Shown here: piece by piece, positions 12,157 to 24,374 of the stretch
How positions within the stretch are numbered: position 1 is the first letter of the stretch
How the letters are laid out: each line of letters begins with the position of its first letter
Assembly (NCBI RefSeq): GCF_001056295.1
Contig: NZ_JVMD01000031.1
Span: 1 to 64,000, forward strand
Direction: 5' to 3'
Length of the DNA: 64,000 bases
Origin: Corynebacterium halotolerans
GTDB lineage: Bacteria; Actinomycetota; Actinomycetes; Mycobacteriales; Mycobacteriaceae
Notes under the pieces: model-generated
Told to the model about the DNA's origin: nothing
Databases searched by the model: none
Seen by the model: only the letters and a program-made list of their open reading frames with translations
Translations under genes and position numbers: made by a program

Positions 12157-13301
12157 CACGCTTTTCCTTCGGGGTCGGGGTTTGGGTCGGGGTCGGGGTT
12201 GGGTTCGGTTGCGGTGCGGGGGCCGGAGCCGGTCGCGGCATCGGCGTCCTCGCGGTCCGAGATGTCGGCCGCGGCGTCCGCGGCGGCGCCGGAGGGGCGA
12301 GCCGTGCGCGCGACGACGTCGGCCGCGGTGGCCTCGGCGTCCTCCGGGGCGCCCATCGCCGCACGCAGCGCGCGGGCGCCGGGGTCGTCGCCGAGCGTGC
12401 CGTCGCCGGGGCGCACCATCGTGCCGATGCCGCCGGAGGTCAGCAGCTCCAGCAGCACCGAGTGCGGCTGGCGCCCGTCGATGACGTGCGCGGCCTTGAC
12501 GCCGTTGTCGACGGCGTGCAGGCAGGACTCCATCTTCGGGATCATGCCGGCGTCGAGGCCCGGGATGACGTCGCGGAGGTCGTTGGCCGAGATCTGCGAG
12601 ACCAGCGAGCCCTTGTCGGGCCAGTTGGTGTACAGGCCCTCGACGTTGGTCAGGATGACCAGGCGCTCGGCGCCCAACGCGGCGGCCAGCGCACCGGCGG
12701 CGGTGTCGGCGTTGACGTTGTAGACCTCGCCGTCGACGCCCGGGGCGATGGTGGATACGACCGGGATGCGGCCGGCGTCGATCAGGTCGAACAAGGATTC
12801 CGACTTGACTTCCACGATGTCTCCCACCAGGCCGATGTCGGTGGGCTCGCCGCCGACGTCGACCAGTCGCTTCTCGGCGGTGAACAGACCGGCATCCTCG
12901 CCGGAGGTGCCCACCGCGAGCGGGCCATGGGCGTTGATCAGGCCCACGAGCTCGCGGCCCACCTGGCCGAAGAGCACCATGCGCACGACCTCCATGACCT
13001 CCGGCGTGGTCACGCGGAACCCGCCGCGGAACTCGCCGTCCAGGCCCAGCCGGCGCAGCATCGACGAGATCTGCGGGCCGCCGCCGTGGACGACGACGGG
13101 CTTGATGCCCACGGTGCGCAGGAACACCATGTCCTGCGCGAACGCCGCCTTCAGGCTCTCGTCGGTCATGGCGTTGCCGCCGTACTTGATCACGACGACC
13201 TTGTCGCGGTGGTGCTGCAGCCACGGCAGGGCCTCGGCCAGCACGTGGGCGCGGTGTTCCGGGGTGAGGTCCTCGGTCAGATTGCCGCTGAACGGGCTCA
13301 T
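12156..13301 (-). CDS. argB: Acetylglutamate kinase with long C-terminal tail
   Basis: Phosphorylates N-acetylglutamate, the arginine-sensitive control point in many corynebacteria. Kinase motifs are VIKYGGNAM near residue 40, VHGGGPQI near 70 and the C-terminal [16 protein letters not shown] near 290. The catalytic core ends at about residue 300. A further 80 residues follow: an Ala/Asp-rich stretch and a [11 protein letters not shown] tail absent from typical members of 290-320 residues. The tail is encoded by a G-rich tract on the opposite strand. It lies 16 nt after argJ and overlaps argD by one base. Confidence 0.95.
   Translation of the reverse strand: MSPFSGNLTEDLTPEHRAHVLAEALPWLQHHRDKVVVIKYGGNAMTDESLKAAFAQDMVFLRTVGIKPVVVHGGGPQISSMLRRLGLDGEFRGGFRVTTPEVMEVVRMVLFGQVGRELVGLINAHGPLAVGTSGEDAGLFTAEKRLVDVGGEPTDIGLVGDIVEVKSESLFDLIDAGRIPVVSTIAPGVDGEVYNVNADTAAGALAAALGAERLVILTNVEGLYTNWPDKGSLVSQISANDLRDVIPGLDAGMIPKMESCLHAVDNGVKAAHVIDGRQPHSVLLELLTSGGIGTMVRPGDGTLGDDPGARALRAAMGAPEDAEATAADVVARTARPSGAAADAAADISDREDADAATGSGPRTATEPNPDPDPNPDPEGKA
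12171..12203 (+). other. G-rich tract with G-quadruplex pattern
   Basis: The plus strand holds seven runs of three or four G separated by one to three bases (GGGGTCGGGG repeated, then TTTGGG). It lies at the 3' end of argB, so the plus strand is the template and the mRNA is C-rich. Quadruplex formation would have to occur in DNA. Confidence 0.6.
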
Positions 13302-13317
13302 GGGATGGAGGCCTTTC

Positions 13318-15632
<2,315 letters not shown>

Positions 15633-15867
15633 ACATTGGCGTGCCGAGGCGCCGGCGGCGGGCGGTCCGACGGCCCGGGGCGGTCCGACGGTCCGGCGGC
15701 CCGGGCGGCGCCGCGCGTCTTTCGGCCGCCGGGCTTGACGACGGCAACCGCGACCGCGGTTCGCCGCCCTGGCGGTCGCGGCACTGGAAGCACCGCCCCC
15801 TCGTGTCCACCCGGTCGGCGCACCGCCCCCTCGTGTTTACCCGGACGGCGCACCGCCCCTTCACGTA

Positions 15868-15931
15868 AACCCACCCCGAATGCGCAGACCCACCCGTCAC
15901 AGCGGGTGGGTCTGCCCATTCGGGGTGGGTT
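15868..15931. terminator. 64-bp palindrome, likely bidirectional terminator
   Basis: Two 29-nt arms (15868-15896 and 15903-15931) pair at 28 of 29 positions around the loop TCACAG. It lies between the pheT 3' end and the arg operon, and an equivalent palindrome lies in copy B. There is no T-tract, so termination is inferred from stability and location only. Confidence 0.6.
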
Positions 15932-16060
15932 AGCCGGTGCGTCCCGGGAGGTTGCGCGGGCCGGGCACGATTCGGGGTGGGTTAGCCGGTGCGCCCCGGG
16001 AAGTTGCGCGGGCCGGGCCCGATTCGGGGTGGGTTAGCCGGTGCGCCCCGGCAGGTTGCG
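15919..16060. repeat. 52-bp tandem repeats
   Basis: Units begin at 15919, 15971 and 16023, each starting TTCGGGGTGGGTTAGCCGG. The first two are complete and differ at a few bases; the third diverges after about 38 bp. The first unit overlaps the right arm of the palindrome. Confidence 0.9.
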
Positions 16061-16117
16061 GTGGCGGGACGGCTCAACCGCCGCAGAAGCCGATCGCACC
16101 GTCACGGGACACGACGG

Positions 16118-18604
16118 TTAGCCGCGCAGCTCAGCATCGTGGCGCTGCTTGGCCAGCTCGATCGCCGCCAGGCGTCCCTCGGAGGCCTCGTCCTCGGTCA
16201 GCGTGCGGTCCGTGGCGCGGAAACGCAGCGAGAAGGTCAGCGACCGGCGGCCTTCGCCCAGCTGCTCCGACCGGTAGACGTCGAAGATGCGGATGGACTC
16301 GAGCAGGTCGCCGGCGCCCTCGCGGACGGTGGCCTCGACCTCGGCGGCGGGCACGTCGTCGGAGACCACGAGCGCCAGGTCCTGGTGCACGGCCGGGAAC
16401 GGGCTGAGTACCGGCGCCGGGAGGTGCTCCTCCAGCGGCAGCGCGTCGAGGTTGATCTCCAGCGCGCACGTGCGCTCCGGCAGGCCCGCCGCGGCGATGA
16501 CCTTCGGGTGCAGCTCACCGGCGTGGCCGACGACGCGGCCGTCCACGCTCAGCTCGGCGCAACGGCCCGGGTGCCACGGCAGGTGCTCGGCGTTGCGGAT
16601 CTCCAGCTCCACGTCGGCGGCGCGGGCGATGACGCGCGCGGCCTCGATGGCGTCGGCGGCGGCGTAGGCGCGGCCCGGGCCCCACGGCGTGTCCAGCTCG
16701 ATCTGGCCGCAGGCGACGGCGGCGACGTGCAGCGGCTGCTCCGGCAGCGACTCGCGCAGTTCGCGGAGCTCCTCCGCATCCGGCAGCCCGGCGGTCGACG
16801 GCATGGTGGAGCGGCCGTCGCCGCGGACCAGGCTGACCTGCTCGATGCCGTAGAGGGCCAGGTCGACCTGACCGCGGGAGACGTTGCGGCGCAGCGAGTC
16901 GAGCATGGCCGGCAGCAGCGTGGTGCCCAGCTGCGCGCGGTCGCTCTCCAGCGGGTTGATCACCTTGACGGTGTTGCGGCGCGGATCATCCTCGTCCAGG
17001 CCCCACACGTCGAAGACGTCGTTGGCGGTGAACGGGGTCGGCAGGATCTCCAGGTACCCGTTGTGGGCCAGCGCGTGGCCGACGCCGCGGCGCAGCTGCT
17101 GGCGCGGGGTCAGGCCGCGTCCGGCCGGGGCGACCGGCAGGACCACGGGGATGTCCTCGAGTCCCTCCAGGCGCAGGACCTCCTCGACGAGGTCGGCGGA
17201 CATGGTCAGGTCCGGGCGCCACGACGGCGGGGTCACCGACAGCTTCCCGCCGCATTCCGACACCTCCACCGAGCAGCCGACCTCCTCCAGACGGCCGATG
17301 ACCGTCTCGCGGGAGTAGTCCACGCCGGCGACGTCGGAGGCGCGGTTGACCGGGAACTCGATCGCGGCCGGGGACGGGGCGTCGCCGACCAGCGTGCGGC
17401 CCGGCTCGACCGAGCCGCCGCCGAACTCGGCGAGCAGGCGGCACGCCAGATCCAGCGCCGGCTCGACCAGGCGCGGATCGACGTTGCGCTCGAACCGGCG
17501 CGACGACTCGGACGACAGCTTGTGGCGGCGGCCGGTGCGGAAGACCCGCAGCGGCGACCACGTCGCGGCCTCGAAGACCACGTCGGTGGTGCCCTCGGCG
17601 ATTTCCGAGGTCACCCCGCCCATGACGCCGGCCAGCGACTGGATGCCCGAATCGTCGCAGATGACGACGTCCTCGGGATCGAGCTTGCGCTCGACGTGGT
17701 CCAGCGTGGTCAGGGTCTCCCCCGCCTCGGCATTGCGGACCACGAGCCCGCCCGAGATCGCCGAACCGTCGAAGGCGTGCATCGGCTGGCCGAGCAGCAG
17801 CATCACGTAGTTGGTGATGTCCGTCGGCAGGTTCACGGCGCGCTGGCCCGCCAGCAGCAGGCGGCGACGGATGAACCACGGGGTCTCGGCCGCCGGGTCG
17901 ACGCCGGTGACGCGGCGCAGCCCGAAACGCACCGCGTCGGTTTCCGCGCGCAGATCGACGGGGATCGTCGCGCCCTCGACGGGGATCTCCTCGACGTCGG
18001 CGGGATCGGCGAACTTCAGGTCGAAGGCCGACGCGATCTCGCGGCCCAGGCCGCGCAGCGACAGGGCGTAACCGCGATCCGGGGTGACGTTGACCTCGAA
18101 GATCTCGTCGTCTAGCCCGAGGAACGCGCGGGCGTCCTCGCCCGGGGCGCCGGACTCCGCCGGCAGGGTGAGGATGCCCGACGACGACGCGGTGAGGCCC
18201 AGCTCCGACTCCGAGCAGATCATGCCCTCGGACATCCGGCCGTAGGTCCTGCGCGCGCCGATTTCGAAATCGCCCGGCAGGACGGTGCCCGGCAGGGCCA
18301 CGACCACGGTGTCGCCCTCGGCGAAGTTGGTGGCGCCGCAGATGATGCCCTGCGGTTCACCGGTGCCGTTGGCGTCGCCGACGTTGACCTTGCAGTAGCG
18401 GATGGGCTTCTTGAATTCCGTCAGCTCCTCGATGGAGTCGACGACGCCGAACACCAACGGGCCGGTGACGGGCGGCAGGGGCTCGTGGCCCTCCGTTTCG
18501 AAGCCGACGCGGACGAAACCGGCGTCGAGCTCATCGGGCGTGACGGACCATCCGGGATTGGCGGCGGCGACGACGTCGGTGACCCAGGACTGCGGGACGA
18601 ACAT
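16118..18604 (-). CDS. pheT: Phenylalanyl-tRNA synthetase beta subunit
   Basis: 828 residues. An N-terminal tRNA-binding (EMAP-like) domain spans about residues 40-150 (VGDANGTGEPQGIICGA). B3/B4 editing and B5 domains occupy the middle. The C-terminal anticodon-binding FDX-ACB domain is in the last 95 residues (PFPAVHQDLALVV). It pairs with PheS as an alpha2-beta2 enzyme charging tRNA-Phe. The ATG at 18604 has a good upstream GGAGAAT ribosome-binding site; the open frame further upstream lacks conserved sequence. It lies 34 nt after pheS, and its stop codon is within a motif shared with repeat copy A. Confidence 0.97.
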   Translation of the reverse strand: MFVPQSWVTDVVAAANPGWSVTPDELDAGFVRVGFETEGHEPLPPVTGPLVFGVVDSIEELTEFKKPIRYCKVNVGDANGTGEPQGIICGATNFAEGDTVVVALPGTVLPGDFEIGARRTYGRMSEGMICSESELGLTASSSGILTLPAESGAPGEDARAFLGLDDEIFEVNVTPDRGYALSLRGLGREIASAFDLKFADPADVEEIPVEGATIPVDLRAETDAVRFGLRRVTGVDPAAETPWFIRRRLLLAGQRAVNLPTDITNYVMLLLGQPMHAFDGSAISGGLVVRNAEAGETLTTLDHVERKLDPEDVVICDDSGIQSLAGVMGGVTSEIAEGTTDVVFEAATWSPLRVFRTGRRHKLSSESSRRFERNVDPRLVEPALDLACRLLAEFGGGSVEPGRTLVGDAPSPAAIEFPVNRASDVAGVDYSRETVIGRLEEVGCSVEVSECGGKLSVTPPSWRPDLTMSADLVEEVLRLEGLEDIPVVLPVAPAGRGLTPRQQLRRGVGHALAHNGYLEILPTPFTANDVFDVWGLDEDDPRRNTVKVINPLESDRAQLGTTLLPAMLDSLRRNVSRGQVDLALYGIEQVSLVRGDGRSTMPSTAGLPDAEELRELRESLPEQPLHVAAVACGQIELDTPWGPGRAYAAADAIEAARVIARAADVELEIRNAEHLPWHPGRCAELSVDGRVVGHAGELHPKVIAAAGLPERTCALEINLDALPLEEHLPAPVLSPFPAVHQDLALVVSDDVPAAEVEATVREGAGDLLESIRIFDVYRSEQLGEGRRSLTFSLRFRATDRTLTEDEASEGRLAAIELAKQRHDAELRG

Positions 18605-18638
18605 TGAGGTGATTCTCCTTCGAGTGATGGGTTGCCGG

Positions 18639-19790
<1,152 letters not shown>

Positions 19791-20612
19791 TCACTTGCCG
19801 CGCGCGGTCTCCCACAGGCACATCGCCGCGGCGGTGGCCAAGTTGAGCGATTCGGCGCCCCCGCGGATGGGGATGGACACGCGGGCGCCCGCGCCGGCCA
19901 GCACCTCAGGCGACAGCCCATGGGCCTCGTTGCCGAACAGCCACGCCACGGGCCCGGCGGGCAAATCATCGCGGCCCAGGGTCACCTCGGCGTCCATGGT
20001 GGTCGCGAGCGTCGTGAAGCCCGCCTCCGCCAGGGACCGCAGGACCGCATCGACGTCGCGCTCGCGGGCGACCGGCACGTTGAAGACCGACCCCGCCGAC
20101 GAGCGGACGACCTTGCCGCCGAGGGGATCGACGGAGTCGCCTGCGAGGACGACTCCCCCGGCACCCAGCGCATCGGCCATGCGGATGATGGTGCCGGCAT
20201 TGCCGGGGTCGCCGCATTCGACGGGGACGACGAGTACCCCGGCGTCGCGGCCGGCGGCGACGGCCAGCTCGAGCGGCGACAGCACCGCCGCGGAGTCGCA
20301 CACGGCGTACAGGCCGACGGTGGTCACGGTCTCCGCCAGCGCCGCGGCGGCCGACACGTCGATCATCGACACCGGCCGCCCCGCGGCGGCGATCTCCCCG
20401 ATCAGGCCCCCGTGCCTGTCGAGCGCCGAGTCGGTGGCGAACGCCTCGACGATCGCGCCCGCCCGCGCCGCCGCGTCGACGGAATTGAAGCCCTCGACCA
20501 GGAACCGCCCCGCCTTGCGGCGCGCGGCGGCCCTGTGGAGCTTGGAAGCCGAAACGACCCGCGGAGTCCTTGCAGTGAAGGTCTCCGCGGGTCGCCGGAA
20601 GTCGTCAGCCAT
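19791..20612 (-). CDS. SpoU/TrmH-family RNA 2'-O-methyltransferase
   Basis: 273 residues. An N-terminal substrate-binding domain (SASKLHRAAARRKAGRFLVEG) is followed by the SPOUT knot. Motif 1 appears in CGDPGNAGTIIRMADALG, motif 2 in LFGNEAHGLS and motif 3 in SIPIRGGAESLNLATAAAM. The family methylates the 2'-hydroxyl of a ribosomal or transfer RNA nucleotide using S-adenosylmethionine; the target base cannot be read from sequence. It sits between rplT and pheST, all on the same strand. Confidence 0.9.
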   Translation of the reverse strand: MADDFRRPAETFTARTPRVVSASKLHRAAARRKAGRFLVEGFNSVDAAARAGAIVEAFATDSALDRHGGLIGEIAAAGRPVSMIDVSAAAALAETVTTVGLYAVCDSAAVLSPLELAVAAGRDAGVLVVPVECGDPGNAGTIIRMADALGAGGVVLAGDSVDPLGGKVVRSSAGSVFNVPVARERDVDAVLRSLAEAGFTTLATTMDAEVTLGRDDLPAGPVAWLFGNEAHGLSPEVLAGAGARVSIPIRGGAESLNLATAAAMCLWETARGK

Positions 20613-20639
20613 GCCGACGAGGGTACGCGAACCGGTCGA

Positions 20640-21023
20640 TTACTCGGCGGCCGGGGCGTTGACGTCCTCGGGCAGGGCGGCCTTGGCGGTCTCGACCAGG
20701 GCGGCGAAGGTCGCGGCGTCGTTGACGGCGAGCTCGGCCAGGTTCTTGCGGTCGACCTCGACGCCCGCCAGGGCCAGGCCCTGGATGAAGCGGTTGTAGG
20801 TCATGCCGTTGGCGCGGGCGGCGGCGTTGATGCGCTGGATCCACAGCTTGCGGAACTGGCCCTTGCGGTGACGGCGATCGCGGAACTCGTAGGTCTTCGA
20901 GTGGAGCATCTGCTCCTTCGCCTTGCGGTACAGGCGGGAGCGCTGGCCGCGGTAGCCCTTGGCGGAATCCAGGACTTCGCGACGCTTCTTCTTGGCGTTG
21001 ACGGACCGCTTCACACGTGCCAC
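20640..21023 (-). CDS. rplT: Ribosomal protein L20
   Basis: 127 residues starting [18 protein letters not shown], the invariant L20 N-terminus, with the [10 protein letters not shown] and [11 protein letters not shown] blocks. It is a large-subunit assembly protein. It follows rpmI by about 90 nt, in the conserved infC-rpmI-rplT order. The last residues (DVNAPAAE) are a short tail. Confidence 0.98.
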   Translation of the reverse strand: MARVKRSVNAKKKRREVLDSAKGYRGQRSRLYRKAKEQMLHSKTYEFRDRRHRKGQFRKLWIQRINAAARANGMTYNRFIQGLALAGVEVDRKNLAELAVNDAATFAALVETAKAALPEDVNAPAAE

Positions 21024-21110
21024 GTTGGTACTTCCTTACTTGTCTGACGGATGTTGTGTTCGTTATCCGGTCCCCGGTCTTCGGCGGGGATCACGGGCAG
21101 TGGGAGGCTG

Positions 21111-21305
21111 TTACGCCTTGCCCAGGAGGCGCTTGATGCGCTTCTCGTCGGCCTTGGCGACGTCGGTCGTGCCCTTCAGGCGGCGGGTGCGGGTCGAGGG
21201 CTTGCCCTCGAGGAGGTGGCGGCGGTTGGCCTGCTCGCGGCGGAGCTTGCCGGCGCCGGTGACCTTGATGCGCTTGGCGGTGCCCTTGTGGGTCTTCTGC
21301 TTCAT
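21111..21305 (-). CDS. rpmI: Ribosomal protein L35
   Basis: 64 residues beginning [20 protein letters not shown], typical of L35. The ATG at 21305 is chosen because the frame upstream carries no conserved sequence. It lies between infC and rplT as part of the usual translation operon. Confidence 0.97.
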   Translation of the reverse strand: MKQKTHKGTAKRIKVTGAGKLRREQANRRHLLEGKPSTRTRRLKGTTDVAKADEKRIKRLLGKA

Positions 21306-21429
21306 GTTTTTCGCGTCCTTTTCGAAATCTCGTTGTCCGGAACTCTGCGGTGGTCCCCGTTTCGGGGTGCGGCGAACCGCCCGGGATGCCTGCCGCATCC
21401 CGGTTCGCGTCGTCCCGGCCGTTGGCCGG

Positions 21430-21954
21430 CTACTTCTTGTTGCCCTTGCGGACCGGCCCCAGGACCATCGTCATGTTGCGGCCGTCCTGCTTGGCGCGGG
21501 TCTCGACGATGCCGTGTTCCTTGACGTCGTCGGCGAGGCGCTCCAAGAGTCGGAAACCGAGTTCCGGGCGCGACTGCTCGCGGCCGCGGAACATGATGGT
21601 GACCTTGACCTTCGACCCCTTGTCGAGGAAGCGGACCACGTTGGCCTTCTTCGTCTCGTAGTCGTGATCGTCGATCTTCGGCCGGAACTTCTGTTCCTTG
21701 ACCACAGTCTGCTGCTGGTTCTTGCGAGCTTCCCGGGCCTTCTGGGCCTGCTCGTACTTGAACTTTCCGTAGTCCATGATCTTGCAGACCGGCGGCTTCG
21801 CGTTGGGGGCGACCTCGACGAGGTCGAGATCGGCTTCGTACGCGAGCTTGCGGGCGTCATCCGTGCGAACGATGCCGACCTGCTCACCACCGGGTCCGAC
21901 GAGTCGGACTTCGGGAACTCGGATTCGCTCGTTGATGCGAGCTTCAGCGCTGAT
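21430..21954 (-). CDS. infC: Translation initiation factor IF-3 (rare ATC start)
   Basis: IF-3 binds the 30S subunit, blocks premature 50S joining and checks start codons. The conserved sequence begins at [21 protein letters not shown], where the first codon is ATC at 21954. A perfect AGGAGG lies directly upstream, and no usable ATG/GTG lies at this position. This gives 174 residues, matching close relatives. infC genes are known for rare start codons that let IF-3 limit its own translation. An upstream in-frame ATG (MYRHYLGGH) would place the AGGAGG inside the coding region and is less likely. Confidence 0.95.
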   Translation of the reverse strand: MSAEARINERIRVPEVRLVGPGGEQVGIVRTDDARKLAYEADLDLVEVAPNAKPPVCKIMDYGKFKYEQAQKAREARKNQQQTVVKEQKFRPKIDDHDYETKKANVVRFLDKGSKVKVTIMFRGREQSRPELGFRLLERLADDVKEHGIVETRAKQDGRNMTMVLGPVRKGNKK

Positions 21955-21958
21955 GTGG

Positions 21959-21964
21959 CCTCCT
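21959..21964 (-). promoter_or_regulatory. Ribosome-binding site fixing the infC start
   Basis: AGGAGG on the minus strand ends 4 nt before the ATC codon at 21954. It is the main evidence for the non-standard start. Confidence 0.75.
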
Positions 21965-22593
21965 AGGTAGTGCCTGTACATTTCGTTGCCGAACCGCCGG
22001 AAGCAAATGTACGAGGGAAGCCACGCGAGGCGGCCCGTTGCCGGGCCACGACGCCTTCCGATGTGGGTGGGCGCGCGGGCCGGCGAAGGCCTTCTTCGCC
22101 CCATCGGGTCGACCCCGGCGCAACCATGATTCTTCGGCGCACCCAGGGTGGGATTCTCTCCTCTTCGCTACCAAGGCGAAGGCGCGGTGAAGCGCCGCCG
22201 CTTGGCGGTCGTGTGAACGACGCTAGCACGGGCACCCCCGATCGACAAAACGGGCGGCGCGCCCCGGGCCGCACCTCCGCCCGCGCACGCCACGCGCACG
22301 TCGCCACCCGCTTGCCCGCGCGCATGGCCCGCACGTTCGCCGGCATTTCGCTTTGCGACGGCCCGGCCGCGCCCCGGTTCGCCGGAAAACCGGAAACCAC
22401 CGTAGCCCACGGCGAACGGCGGGCATGGCCGAAAAATAGACCGATCTGACTAGACAGACTTGTCCGTATGCGTGTAGCGTGCACAGCGCGCCTGATCGAC
22501 GCATGACCGTCGTCAAGCGATTTCGAGCAATTCCCCCTCCCCCGCCCGGCGCCCGGCCGGCCCGGGAAAAGATGAACAGGACGGTGCATTCGC
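21965..22593. other. Long non-coding region between infC and tsuA-like gene
   Basis: About 630 nt without a credible gene on either strand. It holds the infC leader on the minus strand and the promoter of the thiosulfate-uptake pair on the plus strand. Short open frames are all arginine-rich and look like GC-driven artefacts. A small inverted repeat lies at 22451-22465. No recognised riboswitch or L20-type leader fold could be assigned. Confidence 0.6.
22451..22465. promoter_or_regulatory. Candidate TetR-type operator upstream of tsuA-like gene
   Basis: TAGACAGACTTGTCC contains the half-sites TAGACA and TGTCC around a 4-nt centre. Such half-sites are common in operators of TetR-family regulators. 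It lies about 130 nt before the start of the transporter gene. Confidence 0.35.
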
Positions 22594-23772
22594 ATGCTCC
22601 TCACCGGTGCGGTCCTCGGGACCATCCTCGGTTACGTGCTCCAGCGCGGGCGCTTCTGCGTCACGGGCTTCCTCCGCGACCTCTGGCTGACGAAGTCCAT
22701 GCGCGGCTTCACCGCGCTGATGCTCGTCATCGCGGTGCACGCCGTGGGCTACTGGGCGCTCGCCGGCGCCGGCCTGGTCGAGCTGAAGGACCAGAGCTTC
22801 GCCCCCGCCGCCACCATCGCCGGCGGCCTGATCTTCGGCTACGGCATGGTGCTGGCCGGCGGATGCGCCACCGGCACCTGGTACCGCGCCGGCGAAGGTC
22901 TGGTCGGTTCCTGGCTCGCCCTCGCCGCCTACGCCGCGACCGCCGCGTTCATGCGGCTGGGACCGCTGTCCGGCTTCACCGAGGCCGCGCGAGACCGCAC
23001 CATCGGCTCCGGCACCATCCACGGCGATCTCGGCGTCCCCCCGTTCGTGCCGCTCATCGCGCTCGTCGCGGTGACCGCCTGGCTGGTCTACCGAGAAGTC
23101 TCCAAGCCGAAGATCGAGATCCCGGGCCTGCCGCCGCGCAAGACCGGCCTGGCGCACCTGTTGGCCGAGAAGCCCTGGGGGCTGCTCACCACCGCCGCCA
23201 TCGTCGGCGCCCTCGGCGCCATCGCCTGGCCGCTGTCCCAGGCCACCGGGCGCAACTCCGGTTTGGGCATCACCACTCCCTCCGCGCACCTCGTCGCCTG
23301 GTTCGGCACGGGCGAGTCCGAGTACATGAACTGGGGCACCCTGCTGGTCCTCGGCATCCTCGCCGGGTCGTTCATCGCGGCCAAGGCGTCCGGCGAGTTC
23401 CGCGTCCGCGTCCCCAACGCGCAGATCGCCAAGCGTTCCGTCGGCGGCGGCGTCGCCATGGGCGTCGGCGCCGTGCTCGCCGGCGGCTGCACCGTCGGCA
23501 ACGGCATGGTCGCCACGGGCCTGTTCTCCTGGCAGGGCTGGATTTCCCTGGCCGCCATGGCGCTCGGCGCCGGCCTGGCCGCCCGCATCTACCTCATGCG
23601 CAAGCCGCTGCTGCCGACCTCCGTCCGTTCCGCCCTGGCCCGCACCGGTTCCCGCGATGGCGGAAAGGACGGGGTCAAGGACGGCGCCGCGGACGAAAGC
23701 GGCACCGCGGACAAGAGCGGCACCGCCAACACCGGCGCCACCGACGCCGAAACCAGCAAGGTCAACGCCTGA
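22594..23772 (+). CDS. YeeE/YedE-family thiosulfate transporter (TsuA-like)
   Basis: 392 residues with about ten hydrophobic segments arranged as two YeeE/YedE repeats. Key cysteines are at C22 (RGRFCVTG), C91 (LAGGCATGTWYR) and C299 (LAGGCTVGNG). These positions correspond to the three cysteines described as important for thiosulfate import by TsuA. The last 40 residues are a soluble Asp/Gly/Ser/Thr/Lys-rich tail. A TusA-like protein follows 200 nt downstream, the usual partner (TsuB). Thiosulfate uptake is therefore the best-supported role, with a related sulfur compound as the alternative. Confidence 0.85.
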   Translation: MLLTGAVLGTILGYVLQRGRFCVTGFLRDLWLTKSMRGFTALMLVIAVHAVGYWALAGAGLVELKDQSFAPAATIAGGLIFGYGMVLAGGCATGTWYRAGEGLVGSWLALAAYAATAAFMRLGPLSGFTEAARDRTIGSGTIHGDLGVPPFVPLIALVAVTAWLVYREVSKPKIEIPGLPPRKTGLAHLLAEKPWGLLTTAAIVGALGAIAWPLSQATGRNSGLGITTPSAHLVAWFGTGESEYMNWGTLLVLGILAGSFIAAKASGEFRVRVPNAQIAKRSVGGGVAMGVGAVLAGGCTVGNGMVATGLFSWQGWISLAAMALGAGLAARIYLMRKPLLPTSVRSALARTGSRDGGKDGVKDGAADESGTADKSGTANTGATDAETSKVNA

Positions 23773-23854
23773 CCTGGCGGCGGGCCCGCGCCCGGCGATT
23801 CGGCGCGGATCCCCACTCGCGGCGACGTTCCACGGCCAGAACCGGCAACGCCTC

Positions 23855-23962
23855 TTCACCGCTGGTTCCACCGTTTCACCGCTGGTTCCACCGTCGCATT
23901 CAGCCACCGCGTTCCACCGTCAGATTCATCCACCACTTTCCACAGCCACAATCAGCCACCAC
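23855..23962 (+). repeat. Short tandem repeats between tsuA-like and tusA-like genes
   Basis: TTCACCGCTGGTTCCACCG occurs at 23855 and 23875 as exact copies 20 bp apart. Degenerate units with GTTCCACCG and ATCCACCA continue to about 23962. The stretch 23773-23975 has no gene. Confidence 0.75.
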
Positions 23963-23975
23963 GAAAGGACCCCAC

Positions 23976-24203
23976 ATGGCCACCCACGTTCTCGAGACCA
24001 ACGGCGAAGTCTGCCCCTTCCCCCTCATCGAGGCGAAGCAGAAAATGGAAGAGCTCAACCCCGGCGACGAGCTGGTCATCGGCTTCGACTGCACCCAGGG
24101 CACCGAGTCCATCCCGCGCTGGGCCGCCACCGAAGGCCACGGCGTCAAGGACTTCAAGGTCGTCGGCGACGCCGAATGGTCCATCACGGTCGTGAAGAAG
24201 TAG
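23976..24203 (+). CDS. TusA-like sulfur carrier protein
   Basis: 75 residues. The CPFP motif (NGEVCPFPLIEAKQKM) holds the sulfur-carrying cysteine typical of the TusA/SirA family. A good ribosome-binding site GAAAGGAC precedes the ATG. Next to a YeeE-type transporter it most likely receives sulfur from imported thiosulfate (the TsuB role). Confidence 0.92.
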   Translation: MATHVLETNGEVCPFPLIEAKQKMEELNPGDELVIGFDCTQGTESIPRWAATEGHGVKDFKVVGDAEWSITVVKK

Positions 24204-24255
24204 GCGCCGAAGAATACGGCAGCGCCGATTTCGCCCGCGCCATCCGTCGCAAAGC

Positions 24256-24287
24256 AAGCCCGTCCCGGACCAGTTCCGGGGCGGGTT
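24256..24287 (+). terminator. GC-rich terminator-like hairpin after tusA-like gene
   Basis: An 11-bp stem with one mismatch (24259-24269 with 24275-24285) lies 55 nt after the stop of the TusA-like gene. Only a short TT follows, so it is a weak terminator candidate. Confidence 0.5.
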
Positions 24288-24374
24288 CCGCGCGTCCGGG
24301 CGAGGCCTGCGGGGCGGCCGGAAGATCGGCGATTCACCGGGCATGGTTAGCTAGCCGAACGTAGTGTCGTGTGC

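Larger units (their letters stand above)
15775..16116. repeat. Mosaic intergenic repeat, copy A
   Basis: This 340-bp block is homologous over nearly its whole length to the reverse complement of 26972-27312. It consists of 30-bp tandem units (15790-15867), a 64-bp palindrome (15868-15931), 52-bp tandem units (15919-16060) and a unique end reaching the pheT stop. No gene is seen within it. The adjoining stretch 15633-15774 is GC-rich and also non-coding. It probably also carries the arg promoter region. Confidence 0.85.

Noticed and set aside
15919..16060. CRISPR-like array
   Set aside because: The 52-bp units are directly adjoining with no unique spacers, and there are no cas genes.
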